Shown here: positions 14,101 to 27,189 of the stretch, piece after piece
How the letters are laid out: each line of letters opens with the position of its first letter
Numbering within the stretch: the stretch's first letter is position 1
DNA from: Marthasterias glacialis
Lineage: Eukaryota; Echinodermata; Asteroidea; Forcipulatida; Asteriidae
DNA: 64,000 nucleotides
Assembly (NCBI GenBank): GCA_911728455.2
Contig: OU452228.1
Span: forward strand, 8,110,129-8,174,128
Direction: 5' to 3'
The notes under the pieces: model-generated
What the model was told of the DNA's origin: nothing
Databases searched by the model: none
What the model saw: only the letters and a program-made list of their open reading frames with translations
Made by a program: the position numbers and the translations under genes

Positions 14101-14691
14101 GTTTGAAAAAAAAGTAGATTCATTCGAACCGTCCAAATTCTCTAAACCACAAAAGAATGCCACACAATATAAGTAGTTTTTTAGACAAGTTTTCTGGAAA
14201 TTCATCATCGGGTCATTGTTGTTGTTGCTGTTGTTGTTGTCAAAAAGGAATGGCATATCATTGGTTTTAGACTGGTATTTTATTCCAATCTTCTCTTTTT
14301 TCTAGTAGAAGCATATATATAGAAGCAACTATAAGTTGTGTGGCAATAGCTATTGACTAATTGCTCATGTTTCGAGAAAGCATGTAACAGTAGACATTCG
14401 AATGTGTCTTGAATCATGTTGTTCCAGACTAGGTGATGATTAGGTGATAATTAAAAAAAAAACCCAAACAAACAAACAAAAAAACGATCAGTTTCAATCT
14501 GAAAACTCACTGAGATACCGAACCCTTAAAGAATTATTTCGGTCTGGAATACTGTTGAAGTCGAGAAAATAATTATATAAGGACCTACCAAAACGAATTT
14601 TTTCATTTCAAGTTTTTGTTTTGGTCACAATTAATCAAAATAAGCCATATGTGAGAGTGCAAAAGATCTTAGACAAAAAAAAATCAAAATA
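11122..14691. other. no gene seen
   Basis: No convincing frame, and no repeat family was recognised beyond a poly-C run near 12162-12178 and a short (GTT)n at 14216-14239. Confidence 0.5.
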
Positions 14692-15037
14692 ATGCCCAAT
14701 CTCAACATTGGTAAACTGACTGTAAATGGCTCCAGTCTTTGCACAAATCAAGATATTTGTAATAAAACCAACCTGTGAAAATGTGAGCTCATTTCATTAT
14801 TTTATTTGCGAGAAAACGGTAAAAATGCATTCAGCATTTTTGTACGCATTCCTATAGGCAGAGCTTTCGTCTCACTGAGACGAAAACTACTTTTGGATCT
14901 TATTTCATTTATTCTTTATAAACGATAACACTTCAGGCAGAAACATTGCAACTAAAGTTTTCTACCATCATTGTGTTTATACCATGTAAATCTGTGAACA
15001 TTTATGTTTGTCTTCGTACCAATGTTGAGCTGGGGCT
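14692..15037. mobile_element. MITE copy 1, same family as at 25480
   Basis: Nearly collinear with 25480-25820, including the ACTGACTGTAAATG, AACCTGTGAAAATGT and GTACGCATTCCTATAGGCAG blocks and the GTCTCACTGAGAC palindrome. The right end is intact and abuts TTAA (15038-15041); the left end has decayed. Confidence 0.88.
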
Positions 15038-18000
15038 TTAAAGATATTTTTTTCCCCAAGTTTGTTGTACTGTGTCTGTTGAAATCTAGAGAATGGGAAA
15101 TGATTTCCTCTTTCAAAAACACAATGATGTACTTTTCCTTTAAGTTTTTTTTTTAATGTATATATACTGCCGAGTCTGATACGGCCCTTGGCGTTTAGGA
15201 CTGTGCGATGGGTCTGTTCTTGAGTTCTCAAAGAAAATCCCAAGTATTCGCGTAAAATAATAGCATCGGTTATTAGCCCTGTGGTGAGTCCAGGACACAG
15301 AAGTCTAATTATTAAGAGCAAATGAGATTGTCTCTCCGGTTATTGGTAACATCATAATCCGTAGCTCGTCTAGAATGACACCAAACTGTACCCAACGGAC
15401 GTGCAATCAGGTGTTCATTATTCGAACAACCACCTGAGTTCCCTTTCGCATCCACGGTAGGGCATCCTAAGTTTCTCGCGGTCCTTCCTTCAGCATCTTC
15501 ACCACGTATCACTGAACCCTCTTGATCGTGCTGAGATGTTAACCGGCTTGATTATAGAATAACGGTCCCTTATCAATATTACCGGGTGCATGTCATGAGC
15601 ATTTTTAGCATTTTCATATAACTCAATAAGTTGTATGTGCTGCCATTATACAAATAATCGTAGAGATTTCGCCGCCATGTTGTCTGCGAAGTGCACGTAG
15701 AAAAAAATGTTTATTTTAAAAATGAAATATTGCTGGAAACTCTAAAAACGCCAAAAATATGAAAGGAAAGCTTAAAACATTACCTCTAGCACTTATTTGA
15801 AACTATAAATTACGGTATCTCTTAAACGTAAATCATAGGCAGAATCTCTATTTTAACTTATAATCCCTGAACGGTTTGAAAACCTTGAAGGTGTAATCAC
15901 AACTTTTACTGAAGAGTTCTGCACCTGTAACGTGGGGCGGATCGAGGAATTATGACTGGGGATGAGGTCGACACTTCCACATCTTAGGGATGTCCCAATG
16001 GGCCGTGCAAGTCTGAAATGGACTGTGCAATGTCTCGTGCGTATTTGAACTCTTGGCTCCGTTAAAGTGCACGATCTGGTTTCCTGACGATGAAGCAATG
16101 TACGTGGGGATCCAATGTTTCCAACATTGATCGAATAGAACTGATGCGTTGACGTCACCACGCCGCCATCTTAAAGGTAAAACGCAGATAGAAAGGCACA
16201 TCTTTGCATGTCTGTATATGGTGCACAGGTTGGGCCATTGAGCGACTTTCTTTTGACCTCTAGCCGAGGGCGCCCTACTCAAATGACGTAATGTGCGTTA
16301 AGGGACATAATGCGCGAAACTTGCACGGTGTATTATCTCAGAGTCCCCCAATGACTGTCTAAAGTTGGGTCGGGATTGGGGTTTCTTTGGAGAAGTGCAG
16401 AGGCTGAAGCGAATACTTTATGGGAAACCTCCCTCCATGGTTTAAGTAACAATGTTGACAATGTTGCTTTACATCGCCCACTCTATAATCTTTCTGATAT
16501 AAATACGACTTGGTCTTTGGCCTGGAATCTGCCTCGTAAATTATTTTGAACCACCTCGGTGTAGGTGCATGGTGAATGGAAGGCATGCATAGACCTCCGA
16601 GGTATGCTTCGACATCGATGCATTTACTAATCGATATTCGAAATCGTAACATAGTCCTTATAAAATTAGTGGGGGGAAAAAACCCAGCACCATTATATAG
16701 AAAGTAGGTACTTGAACTCATCCCGATGGAGAAAAGACAAAGTTTTTACCAAGTTGAACGACATGGGACGGCAAACCCCGTGAGAGTTTACACGTTGAAA
16801 TTCTCAGGCGAAACCAAACACACGTCCCCTTCGTTTGCTAGCCGTCGCCACTTATTCGGTTTCACCAGAATCGAATTAAACGCCGTCGATATTTTGGTGG
16901 AGGCATCGCGATTGCACTTTCCAGCTCTTGGTGTGGAAATTTCCTGTCCTCCGGCCCGATACGTTCGTTACACTGTAAGGCGAAACGTGTCTGAATGCGG
17001 ACGTTTGTTGACTCTGTCCCCAATAAGCCCAAAACGGGCGAGGCTAGCAATAGCCGTTGCACTTAAATGATGCAACATGAGCCCAGGTTCTTGACTATTT
17101 CATGTACGGTTTGATGTTACGGGTTTTTAGTTACGCTTGAAAGTTAATTGTGCAATTTGCAACCATCTGTAACGTAGACTAATCACGACGATGTATGGTG
17201 GATTCGGATAATAAAGGGCAGATAAAAAAAAAAAAAAAAAAAAAAAAAAAGAGAGAGAGAAGAAGAACAAACAAAACAAAAAACACCTGAGAGTCGACAG
17301 AGATGCGACATTTATTTTCTATAGAGAGATCGCGAACCTTTCTCCCGAACATTCGAGAATGCGACTCTGCAGAGGCGTGAATGAAAACCGAGATGGATGC
17401 TTGGGCTTTTAGAAATGTGCGCAGAAGTGGCGGACTGACAATTCATCGATGTGATGTCCGTCTTTAGTGTAAGAAAGGTTGGGGGAAATCAAGTGAATGA
17501 GTGTTGCCAAAAAGGTATTGACAAAACTGTGTTGTGAAAATCAATCTTTTGAATAGATTTTGTTCACTATCTGTGTCACCTTTTGAGATATTTGTAATTA
17601 TATGGCGAGTTCAGATCACAGTGAAAAGGCTAGACAATGAATTTTCAAGCTCTTAAATGGTATACGTTGAGTAGAGGGTTGAACACTGTTTTAATGTTGT
17701 TCCCTAAGGCGACCTTATCTCAAACTAGAACTCGTCGTCTTTGCGGGTCGTGCACAAATCGTACTGTTTCCAATGGAGTAACTACGTCATTGTATTTACC
17801 GACTTTCTGTGTTCGTGACTTGATAAACGGAACCTTGTAACGGATGGGATATTATAGTAAATGGTAAACCTGTTGGCGTGCACCGTTTCCTTTACACACA
17901 CTGTTCCTTCCCCATCGAGCTTGAAGCGTGATCAATCATCACCCAAGTGCGAACACTTTCCCAACTGGGAATTCACATTGGGTTGTTTACATCATTATCG

Positions 18001-18062
18001 TGCGATGGCTTTTTGGTCCGTGAAATGTAGGCATATACACTAAAACAAAGCAGCTTGCATGT
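15038..18062. other. no gene seen
   Basis: Frames of 100-120 codons at 15853-16282 and 16359-17070 overlap on both strands, carry no motif and lack splice support. Confidence 0.5.
17225..17262 (+). repeat. poly(A)/GA tract
   Basis: An A run of about 27 bases followed by GAGAGAGAGAAGAAG. It could be a retroposed tail, but no retroelement body was recognised upstream. Confidence 0.6.
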
Positions 18063-18902
18063 TTTTCAGTTTTTGATTTGTTTTGTTTTGTTTGTTAATT
18101 TGTTTGTTTATTTGTTTGTTTGTCTGTGTGTTTGTTTGTCTGTTTGTTTTTGTTTGTTTGTTTGTCTGTGTGTTTGTTTGTCTGTTTGTTTTTGTTTGTT
18201 TGTTTGTCTGTTTGTTTTTGTTTGTTTGATTGTTGGGGTGTTTGCGTGTTTGCGTGTTTGCTTGTTTGCTTGTTTGCTTGTTTGCTTGCTTGCTTGCTTG
18301 CTTGTTTGCTTGTTTGCTTGTTTGCTTGTTTGCTTGTTTGCTTGTTTGCTTGTTTGCTTGTTTGCTTGTTTGCTTGTTTGCTTGTTTGCTTGTTTGTTTG
18401 TTTGTTTGTTTGTTTGTTTGTTTGTTTGTTTGTTTGTTTGTTTGTTTGTTTGTTTGTTTGTTTGTTTGTTTGTTTGTTTGTTTGTTTGTTTGTTTGTTTG
18501 TTTGTTTGTTTGTTTGTTTGTTTGTTTGTTTGTTTGTTTGTTTGTTTGTTTGTTTGTTTGTTTGTTTGTTTGTTTGTTTGTTTGTTTGTTTGTTTGTTTG
18601 TTTGTTTGTTTGTTTGTTTGTTTGTTTGTTTGTTTGTTTGTTTGTTTGTTTGTTTGTTTGTTTGTTTGTTTGTTTGTTTGTTTGTTTGTTTGTTTGTTTG
18701 TTTGTTTGTTTGTTTGTTTGTTTGTTTGTTTGTTTGTTTGTTTGTTTGTTTGTTTGTTTGTTTGTTTGTTTGTTTGTTTGTTTGTTTGTTTGTTTGTTTG
18801 TTTGTTTGTTTGTTTGTTTGTTTGTTTGTTTGTTTGTTTGTTTGTTTGTTTGTTTTAGTTTTTGTTTGTTTTTTGTTTGTTTGTTTGTTTTAGTTTTTTG
18901 TT
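18063..18902 (+). repeat. (TTTG)n microsatellite, ~840 bp, with TTTGCTTG block
   Basis: The left third has TTTGTCTG variants, then TTTGCTTG octamers (about 18241-18388), then more than 110 uninterrupted TTTG units (about 18388-18854), then decayed TTTG/TTTTAG. Reading frames are poly-FVCL artefacts. Confidence 0.97.
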
Positions 18903-20164
18903 CTCGTCAGAGAACTCAAAGGCCATGAGATCTATGTGAGGAATGTTTGTTTCTCCAACTCTTCAGATAATAGTGTGATAAATATTACCAAAACTTATTG
19001 AAATGCTAACCAGGTAAGCAATAGTTTTATGCCTGAATGCACTGTTGCTTTTAGACGTTTTTCACCTAATGACTACTTTTGAATCAAATAGATTGCTTAT
19101 TGCCCGATAAACGAAACAATTATCTTCCATTTTCCATTCTTACACTTTAAACATTGTTCGCCAGGCTTGTTTGTTTGGTTTTTTTTTTTTTTTTTTATTT
19201 TCATTTCTTAAACACTGAGAAACGTTTTTACATAATAGCGTGAGGCCCGTTAATTTGCCCTCATTTTGAAAGTAGAGTAGATTTTTGTTAATTTCGACTC
19301 CTCAGTCCAGTCACATATACGAAACCTGTTTACCCCGAAAGCCATCATTATTAGAGCGCTAATAGATTACGTGACTTTCTCACGGTTCGGTTTAAGTTGT
19401 CCATAAACGCTAAGTGCAATTAAATGGAAAATAAATTTACAAAGTATAGTCGTAGCTCATCAATTGGCCTACCTGAGCAATCATTAAAAAGTTACATTAA
19501 ATCGTTGGCATTGAAAATAATCACTTAGCGTTTGACATACGTGAGTTGTTTTCTTCTTCTTCTTCTTTTTTTTACATCAATACTAGCCGCCTTACCTAAA
19601 AGTGCGCTCTACCAAAGAATATTAAAATGTCATTAATAAAATCGAAATATTAGAGCCAATTCAATCTCTGTAAAAGTGTCAGTTCACTAGCTTAGAGTCC
19701 CTGAGTCAAAGTGGGATGGGGGCAATATGCTCTAAAATTATTATGAAATCAGGCTCGCAACTTTTTCGAGAACTGCTCTTAAATATTTTAAACTTCATGA
19801 AAACAGATTCATTAAAGTCGACTGTGCGGCCACTATAAATGAAGCCTGGGACCCAATTTTTCAGAAACCTGTTTGTTATTTGTTTTCTTCTTTTGCCCAC
19901 ACGTACCTATAATTATGTTTATTCTTTAAAAGCGTAATTATTTAATTATTTAATAATTTTGTTGTAGGTATATTGCTTAATTCAATAATTGTATTGTTGT
20001 CCTCGTGTGTTCAGTTGCTTTTTTTTCTGTTTTGTTTCCTTTCAACTAACTTTCCTTTCATCTTTGTTTGACTCGATGTACAAAATATCTGCAGTTCAGC
20101 CCTTGGCTGTCATTGTGATATCTTTAATGAATAAACCAACAGTGAATGCATGAATGACTGAATA

Positions 20165-20425
20165 AATGTATAACCCGACCGTAAATGTGGCCCTCAACCC
20201 TTGTAGTACGTAAATGTAGGCCAGACCAAAAAGTAGCCCAATCGTCTACCTAAATGTAGCCCGATTTAGGTCTGGCCTACATATTGTAGGTACAATATTG
20301 GGGTTACATATAGGTCCAGCCTTTATATATAGGTACAAGTTTTTTGGGGCTACATTATGGCCCGAGGTGCAATTGGGTACAGTATGTGGGCTTCACCTTT
20401 AGGTCCGGGTTAATTTACGGCTACG
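20165..20425. repeat. inverted/tandem AAATGTAGGCC repeat
   Basis: AAATGTAGGCCAGACC (20211-20226) is nearly complementary to GGTCTGGCCTACATAT (20268-20283); further TGTAGCCC, GGCTACAT and TATAGGTCC motifs recur around it. Probably a decayed foldback element. Confidence 0.5.
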
Positions 20426-23254
20426 GCTACATTTTTTTTTTTTTAGGGGGGGGGGGGGGCACGTTTGAAATATTCGAGAAAACAAACATTGTTAATAAGA
20501 TATTTTACTGTACAAGAATACGTTTCTGTTCCACAGAGGGACAACCGAGAAAGCATTTGAGAATTAAAACTACAAAAAAAGGTACATGTCATTTTATCGT
20601 ATTCTCAGATTTTGTATCAATATTTTATCTCTTCCCACCTCGCAGTCATCGGTGGTTTTAAGTTAAACATGAAATAGCCGTTGAGACATATCAAACAATA
20701 ATGCTCCCGGACCTCATAAAAACTGGGAAAAATCTCGTTTAATTCTAGTTTAGCGTGCATCTTTTTGCATTCAGCATATCACGCGTCGCACTTTCATTTT
20801 TTCCTGACCCCCTGATTTGTTTCATCGAAAGACATAATTGCTAATAAATGTTGTTTTCGTGTTGCGTTTCGTGCTATGGGCGTCGATTTGACTTGTTGAA
20901 AATATAATTTGTCTATCCACGTAGAGCGGAAATGATAAACAATTGTGGGGGAGTCGGACAAAGGCTGTTAGGTACTCTGCTCACGGGGGTAAAAAACACT
21001 CCGGGCATGCAGTATTTTTCGGTAAAACAACTAGCCTTTTCTTTTATAAAATGATTACGCAGGATGGAAACAATTTGTTTAGTCACCTTACATTGATTTG
21101 TCGTTCTGAGCTGCTTGATTGAAAACAAAGCTGTTCTGTGTGTTTATTCTAATGATTATTTCCATTAATTTAATTTATTTTTCATTGTTTATATAGTATG
21201 TGTATAAACATATCGTGGTGTGCACGGGCACACAAATTACATTGCCCCAGCAGAAGGTCACAAGCAATAACATGGCTCTTTTGCAGAAAACAAAAGTATG
21301 GCATAACTGTTGCATATTTGTTGCCAGAATTACACTCAAGACATGTTTTTGCATTCCTCTGCGAGATTCAACTTTCCTTAATAACTTATAATAAAAAAAA
21401 GCGGGAAAACGACCAGACTTCCACACTCTGTTTTTCTTGAAGCTCAATTTTAGACAGTAATTGCCAACGACCTTTTGCCGGTCACACTTGCGTTTCGTTC
21501 TTTCTTCTGGACACACCGCGATGTCGGGGCATGTTTAAACCTGTCACATATGTTTTTGTTTTTCTTATTTAACCTTACACCAATTCCCACCCCCCCCCCC
21601 CCCCGAAGTATACTGCATCAGTTGTCTTTCTTTAGAGAGCAGTTTAAAAGTCTGTGGGTAATATTAAATGTTCAAAGAATATACAGTTAGCAAAATGTTC
21701 ACCCCAAATGGATATTATTGTCACGTTTCCTTTTGATAAGCTAACGCATAGCTTAAGGTTTGTTACGACCAGCTGTATTTTTTCCCCTTCAATTTGTTGT
21801 TATTCAATTATGATTATCATCACACGTTACTAATTACAGAAAAAATAAACAAACCCATTGTAACGCATTGTCTAAACATAACCAGATGTTGGTTAGATAT
21901 TTGTAAAACACTATACCTTTTGTTCTGTTTGTTTATTCAACTTTCTAAAAATGATCAACGTAATTTGTTTGACATTCTTGCGTTCACTGTTGCATATCAC
22001 ACCGTGTGTTGTGTAGTAAGGGTCAAGCTGATGAAATAAAGGGACAAATCGTTACATGGATATGTGCATTTAACAACTGTCAACTGTATTTCTAGTTTTA
22101 GTTTATGTGTTGGTTGGTTTTTAATGGATTCCGTGCATGCATAACCAAGGACGTATAAATGTATCAAAAACACCTTTCTTTTGCAACGTCACAGCGCGAG
22201 TTTTTTGCCAACTACGGAGAAACTACGGGGAGTCATCAATGCAAAGCAAAAACAGATGATCGCAGTTTGTAAAAGTGTTACACAAATATTCAAAAACTTT
22301 TTAAAATTTTGGAAACAAACCAACCAACAATGGGATCTATTTTTTATAAACAGAAAGTTTGCAACAACAACAAAAAGACTTGAACGTTTTGCTACATTTG
22401 GCCGTCCATGCCAACCAGCGCGGTTTGTTTATGAACAATAGATTGGTATGAATAGGGAAAACGTTTTGGAATAATTTGAATCTCAAACCGCGGCTTGGGA
22501 TCTACAGCTCCTGCCCCGGGCTCCGTTGGGCTCACTCTGCTCCAAAATATGACGACGGCGCCCAAGCTGGTGCCCAAGCCCGAGCCATGGTTGGAAAAAG
22601 GTACCTGTATACCAAATATAAGCTGAAATAGGATTCCGTCTGAAATGCTTAAGCAACTCATAATATGGTCAGTCTCCGGCAACATTTAGTGTTTTTGCCA
22701 GGTTATTTTGCCACCCCCCCCCCGCCCCAAGACACTTTGTGTAGTCGGACCTGTGCCGCAATTCAGTTCTATTCCAAGAACAAAACCAGGCTGTTTGATG
22801 TTCTTATCAAAGACAAGTTATAGTCGGATTTGTTGACTTTTTGACCTCTGTAAACTACTTCATTTTATTGATGTAGGTTTTTAGGATGTTATCTTCGTGG
22901 AAGGGTTTTGCATACCGGTACGAAATTATATTCAAAGAACTGCACACACAAAAAAAAAAAAAAAAAGAAGAAGGGAAAAAAAACCGTATGTATATATATC
23001 GTACTACTTTATTTATTTATTTGATTAGATCTGTGGCCGTTTTAAATTCTGTAATTACCTTTGTTATCTCTTCAAATGATGTAGGTCCTTAAGAAGTAGC
23101 CGGGCTGCTTGTGCACTCGGAATAATATTCTAAAAGAATAAAAACGAAAAAAAACCAAAAAAAAAACAGTCCCACCCCCTGTATTTCTTATTCCTGTTTT
23201 TGAAGTTGCACGGAATTTGAAACGAGAAAGCTTGGTGACCCATTTATTACGGAC

Positions 23255-23256
<2 letters not shown>

Positions 23257-23318
<62 letters not shown>

Positions 23319-23333
23319 GATTATTATTATTAT
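23257..23333 (+). repeat. (ATT)n microsatellite
   Basis: About 25 ATT units with one GATT interruption near 23318. A shorter (ATT)n lies at 4360-4381. Confidence 0.95.
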
Positions 23334-25479
23334 TTAGCTTCCCCTCTAGGGGAACCCCGGCCCCTCCACCAGGGAGAGAAAAATCGTGATTTGACTCTCT
23401 CCACAAAAGTTATCTCTATCCCGTCCAATGAATTTTAAATCGAATTACAGCCCCAACGGAACAGAAAAAGAAAAAAAAATAGAGAAATGAAAAATATCAG
23501 CTTGTCAAATGCAATTATAAAAATCCAACGAATCAAGGTAATCGAAAATCGATGTTTTAAAACATGAATGGTGTGTTCAGGCTATCTACGCGTCATCTTT
23601 CATCTACATACGCGGAAAATTGTTTAAACAATATGTTCTAGATTCTAACAGTAAACATATTGTTTGACTCAATGTCCAATAATTGTCTTTTTTCTCGTCT
23701 TTTCCCCCCGTCTTTTTCTTTCAGTTTCTCTTCTTCCGCTGGAGGTTGTTGAACACCCTCTAATTCTCCTCCGCAGTTTCAGATGTTTCGAAATTGAGTA
23801 AGTATCGAGCCATTTTTACATTTCGGAATAAAACGAAACTGCAAAGATACTTGGTAAAAAAAATAACTTGATGGGAAAATATGCTACAGCCTGCTGATAG
23901 AGAGGCGATCGTGCGCGTAATTCAAAACCTAAAGGTTACATCGATTTTAATTCACTTAACAATGACAGTTCTTATATTTTTAGCACAAAAACATATACTG
24001 CAGAGGAGTAGTAACAGAGAAATTAACTTTGATTTGCAGTTGTTGAGATTGCACACTATGAAGTGGAGATGGGTTGTTAATTAAACTGTCACTTCATTTA
24101 CAATGATTTTTTTTTTATCATTTCACTGTGAGTTGTGTGCGTCACAGCGAAAGGGTAAAACTCGTTGGTCTTCGTCTTGAGCAGTACATGCCCCGGGCCG
24201 GTGGGAGGGGGGTAGCGGGCGTGGACGTTGTGGGAGGGAAATTAATTTTAGAAAATTTCCCCCAAAACTTTGTTGTGCTCCATAATTTCTATCAAATTTA
24301 TCAACACCTGAACTGTGAAAAAAAGCCCCAGTTTAATCTTAGGGCAGCCATTGCTTGTCCATATCAGGTCAACATATTAAACTGAGGCAGGCGATTGGCA
24401 AAAAGTCTGATCCCTTTTTGATGTGATGTGAATCAGTATTCACTACTGTTACTGAGCAAAGGGAGCATGGCAAGATGGGGATAAAAGCTCACAATGCCAT
24501 TCGTTATTAATTTCCTAGTCAGTTTCTAAATCACCATAATACAAATTTAAAAAAAAGATCTATCACTACCCCACAATACTTTCAATAGTTCTTTTTTATT
24601 ACACATTTTTTTTAATGATGGTCATTAGTACAACATTACAATCAGATAGAGGCCAGAGTACTTTACCTTTCAGCCTCGGTTTGAATACACCCATTTGCAT
24701 TGAGGAAAGACAAGAATACTGCATCATGATGAATCTCAATAATGTAGTATGAAGTGTTGTGGCTAAATTGTCTCAAATTATGGAAATTAATTTTGACTTC
24801 ATCCGGCATTCCAACTAAGATCTGAACTTTCTACAATACGATAACGCACTTATTTACTTGCATCGTTCTTGTGCTCACGGGTCGCCTTATTACTACTCTG
24901 TAAAAAAAATAATAATACAACACCTTTAAAATTTGCTCTTTCTTTATCATAATTTCATTCCACTTGTTGCTTTGGCCCAAAGGCATCTGCAAATGCGAGC
25001 AAGCCCGTCAGCCATCGACATTGTTCATCCGTCCATCAAATCCCTATTAGTTCACATGAAGGTAAACTTTAAGCTCTGCTTGCTTCTATGGACGCTGCTG
25101 GCATAAATCTATTCTATATTTTACACCCAAATGCCTCTTGACAGTAAAAGAAAAGTAATATTTCCTGTGAGATTTCAGTTGAGATGTTCTTACCAAAGTC
25201 CCAGCAAACAACTATTGTTCCACCGTCAAACATTTTTTTGTCTACGGTGTACGACACCAGCGGCTGTTTTCCCCGCCAGCACACCTAATAACTGTTGCTA
25301 ATTCAATTAACATATAAAGTTTTTGTTTGATGTTTCAGAATTCCAAGAATTGCTTGAAAAGTCTTTTTTTTAAAGAACAAAATGATTCTTCAGAAAAAAA
25401 ATATATATACGTAACTTGAATTTATTGTACTTTTTGCTTTTATTGTTTGCATGTCATGTTTTACTGTATTCTGTGTTAA

Positions 25480-25820
25480 AGCCCCAGCTCAACATTGGTA
25501 AACTGACTGTAAATGCTTCCATTCTTTGCACAGATTAAGATATTTGTAATAAAACCAACCTGTGAAAATGTCAACTCATTTTGTTGTTTCATTTGCGAGA
25601 AAACGGTAAAAATTCATTCAGCATTTTTGTACGCATTCCTATAGGCAGCGTTTTCGTCTCACTGAGACAAAAATTAATTTGGGATCTTATTTTAGGCAGA
25701 AGTATTTCAGGCAGAAGTATTTCAAGGAAAGATTTCTACCATCATCTTTTATACCATGTAAGGTACATGTAAATCTGTGAACATTTATGGTTTTCTTCTT
25801 ATCAATGTTGAGCTGGGGCT
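25480..25820. mobile_element. MITE copy 2, AGCCCCAGCTCAACATTGG ends
   Basis: The left end AGCCCCAGCTCAACATTGGT is complementary to the right end ATCAATGTTGAGCTGGGGCT. TTAA precedes the left end. The interior includes a GTCTCACTGAGAC palindrome and a duplicated GGCAGAAGTATTTCA. It matches the copy at 14692 along its full length. Confidence 0.88.
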
Positions 25821-25821
25821 T

Positions 25822-26559
25822 ACGCGCTCTGATGTCAGCTTTCTGACATAGGGCGCTGTCCAAAAATATATTATTATTTTTTATTACTGTTACTATTATT
25901 ATAATTGTTCTCCTCTGATGTGTGTTCAAAGGGCAGGGAATCGACAATCCCACTTGCGACTGCACTTTTAGCCGAATTATCTTAAACAGTTCCATACTGA
26001 ACCTCAGAAGTAAACATGCCTAAGTATATTATTTGTGTAACTTTGTTGCTAAAATAAAACAACCAACAAATTGTCTCCATAATTCAGCCTTTTATCACAA
26101 GCTTCCACTATTTGAATCAATAGACCGACTGCACGACCCGCGTCTCGTGACCTATTGTGTGTGTAAATGTAAACAAACACGTCCTCCTTAGGAAAGTGCA
26201 GTACGGTACATAAATGATTGTTGCATTTGTTTATTCGATTGAGGCTTTGCTTTCTCGATATCTGTGAAAATATTCCTGAGTTTGTACCAGAGACCTTCGA
26301 GTGGCTGAATAAGGCAAGTCAGGACAGTTCCAGCAAGTCTTGAAAATTGTCACAACATACAACTTTAATAAAATGGCTTAGTAACTGTGTTACTATTACC
26401 AAAAGCCGACTTTTGGTGTGACTCTGCCAGTCACGGCACGTATTTGCATGTAGTTTGCCATCAGCTGAAATGACGTAGTACCAACAATAGGTCACATGAT
26501 GACATGTAAACAGTGGTCGCGCAATCGGTCTTTTAATTAATCACGGCTAATGAAGGTAG
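25822..26559. other. upstream of SCOC; no gene
   Basis: Contains a small hairpin ACCAAAAGCCGACTTTTGGT (26398-26417). No coding signal. May hold distal SCOC promoter elements. Confidence 0.5.
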
Positions 26560-26706
26560 CCCATTTAAAAAGAAAAGACTTTGGTCGCGCGCCGCATCTG
26601 GGCGCGGTTCGTTCTCACGACACGGTGCGCATGCTCAAGGGAGTCAGTTTAACCATCATTCCCATAATTCCGTGCGATTGGAAACCAAGATGGCTGTCGC
26701 TCTGTG
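26560..26706 (+). promoter_or_regulatory. SCOC: SCOC promoter and first non-coding exon with YY1-type element
   Basis: A locally GC-rich stretch contains CAAGATGGC at 26686-26694, the core of the YY1 initiator element found just downstream of many housekeeping transcription starts. A good donor (gtaatt) follows at 26707. Splicing to the acceptor before 27188 makes the ATG in this motif a five-codon upstream ORF (MAVAL, stop), so the SCOC start stays in the next exon. The exon's left edge is a guess. Confidence 0.5.
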
Positions 26707-27189
26707 GTAATTTTCGGAATTCGTTGAAAATTCATTTTAAGTATTCTCATGTATTTGATGTTGCACCCCGGCAGAAACATACATAATTTGTTACGGTAAG
26801 GATACACTCGAATGCTAGTTTGAATGAAACGTTGAATTTTGGTGACTGAATTGCTCTATTTGTACAGTTGTTTATTTATCAAAATGTGTGCCCATTTTCC
26901 GGACAATTGTTATTTTCTGACTTGCAAGAGTTCAATTTTTTAAATTTTAGGTGGTGTTTTCCTTGTTTTATTATCTAATTAACATGGAATATATAACGTC
27001 TATATCTCAATTTACTGGCATATCTGCATATGGTGTGAGTAATGATTGTTTATTTAAACTTATCTTGGTAAGTTGCTGGTGGTGGACAACACCTGGAATT
27101 CTGGGTGGTTCATTTTCGTTTTTCACTTTTATTTCATTCACTTCAGGGTTAATTAAGACAAACCACTTAGAATTGAATTACCCCCAGAA

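Larger units (their letters stand above)
18903..25479. other. no gene seen; decayed repeats
   Basis: AT-rich with poly-C/G runs (20445-20459, 21589-21604), an inverted AAATGTAGGCC repeat and an (ATT)n array. No exon chain was found. Confidence 0.5.

Noticed and set aside
15853-17070. Several 100-120 codon frames
   Set aside because: They overlap one another on both strands, carry no motif and no splice chain.
18055-18928. Three frames up to 267 codons
   Set aside because: The same artefact from a (TTTG)n array; cysteine-rich appearance comes only from the TGT/TTT pattern.
22926-23180. A-rich tracts as retroposon tails
   Set aside because: No SINE or LINE body, pol III boxes or target duplications found beside them.
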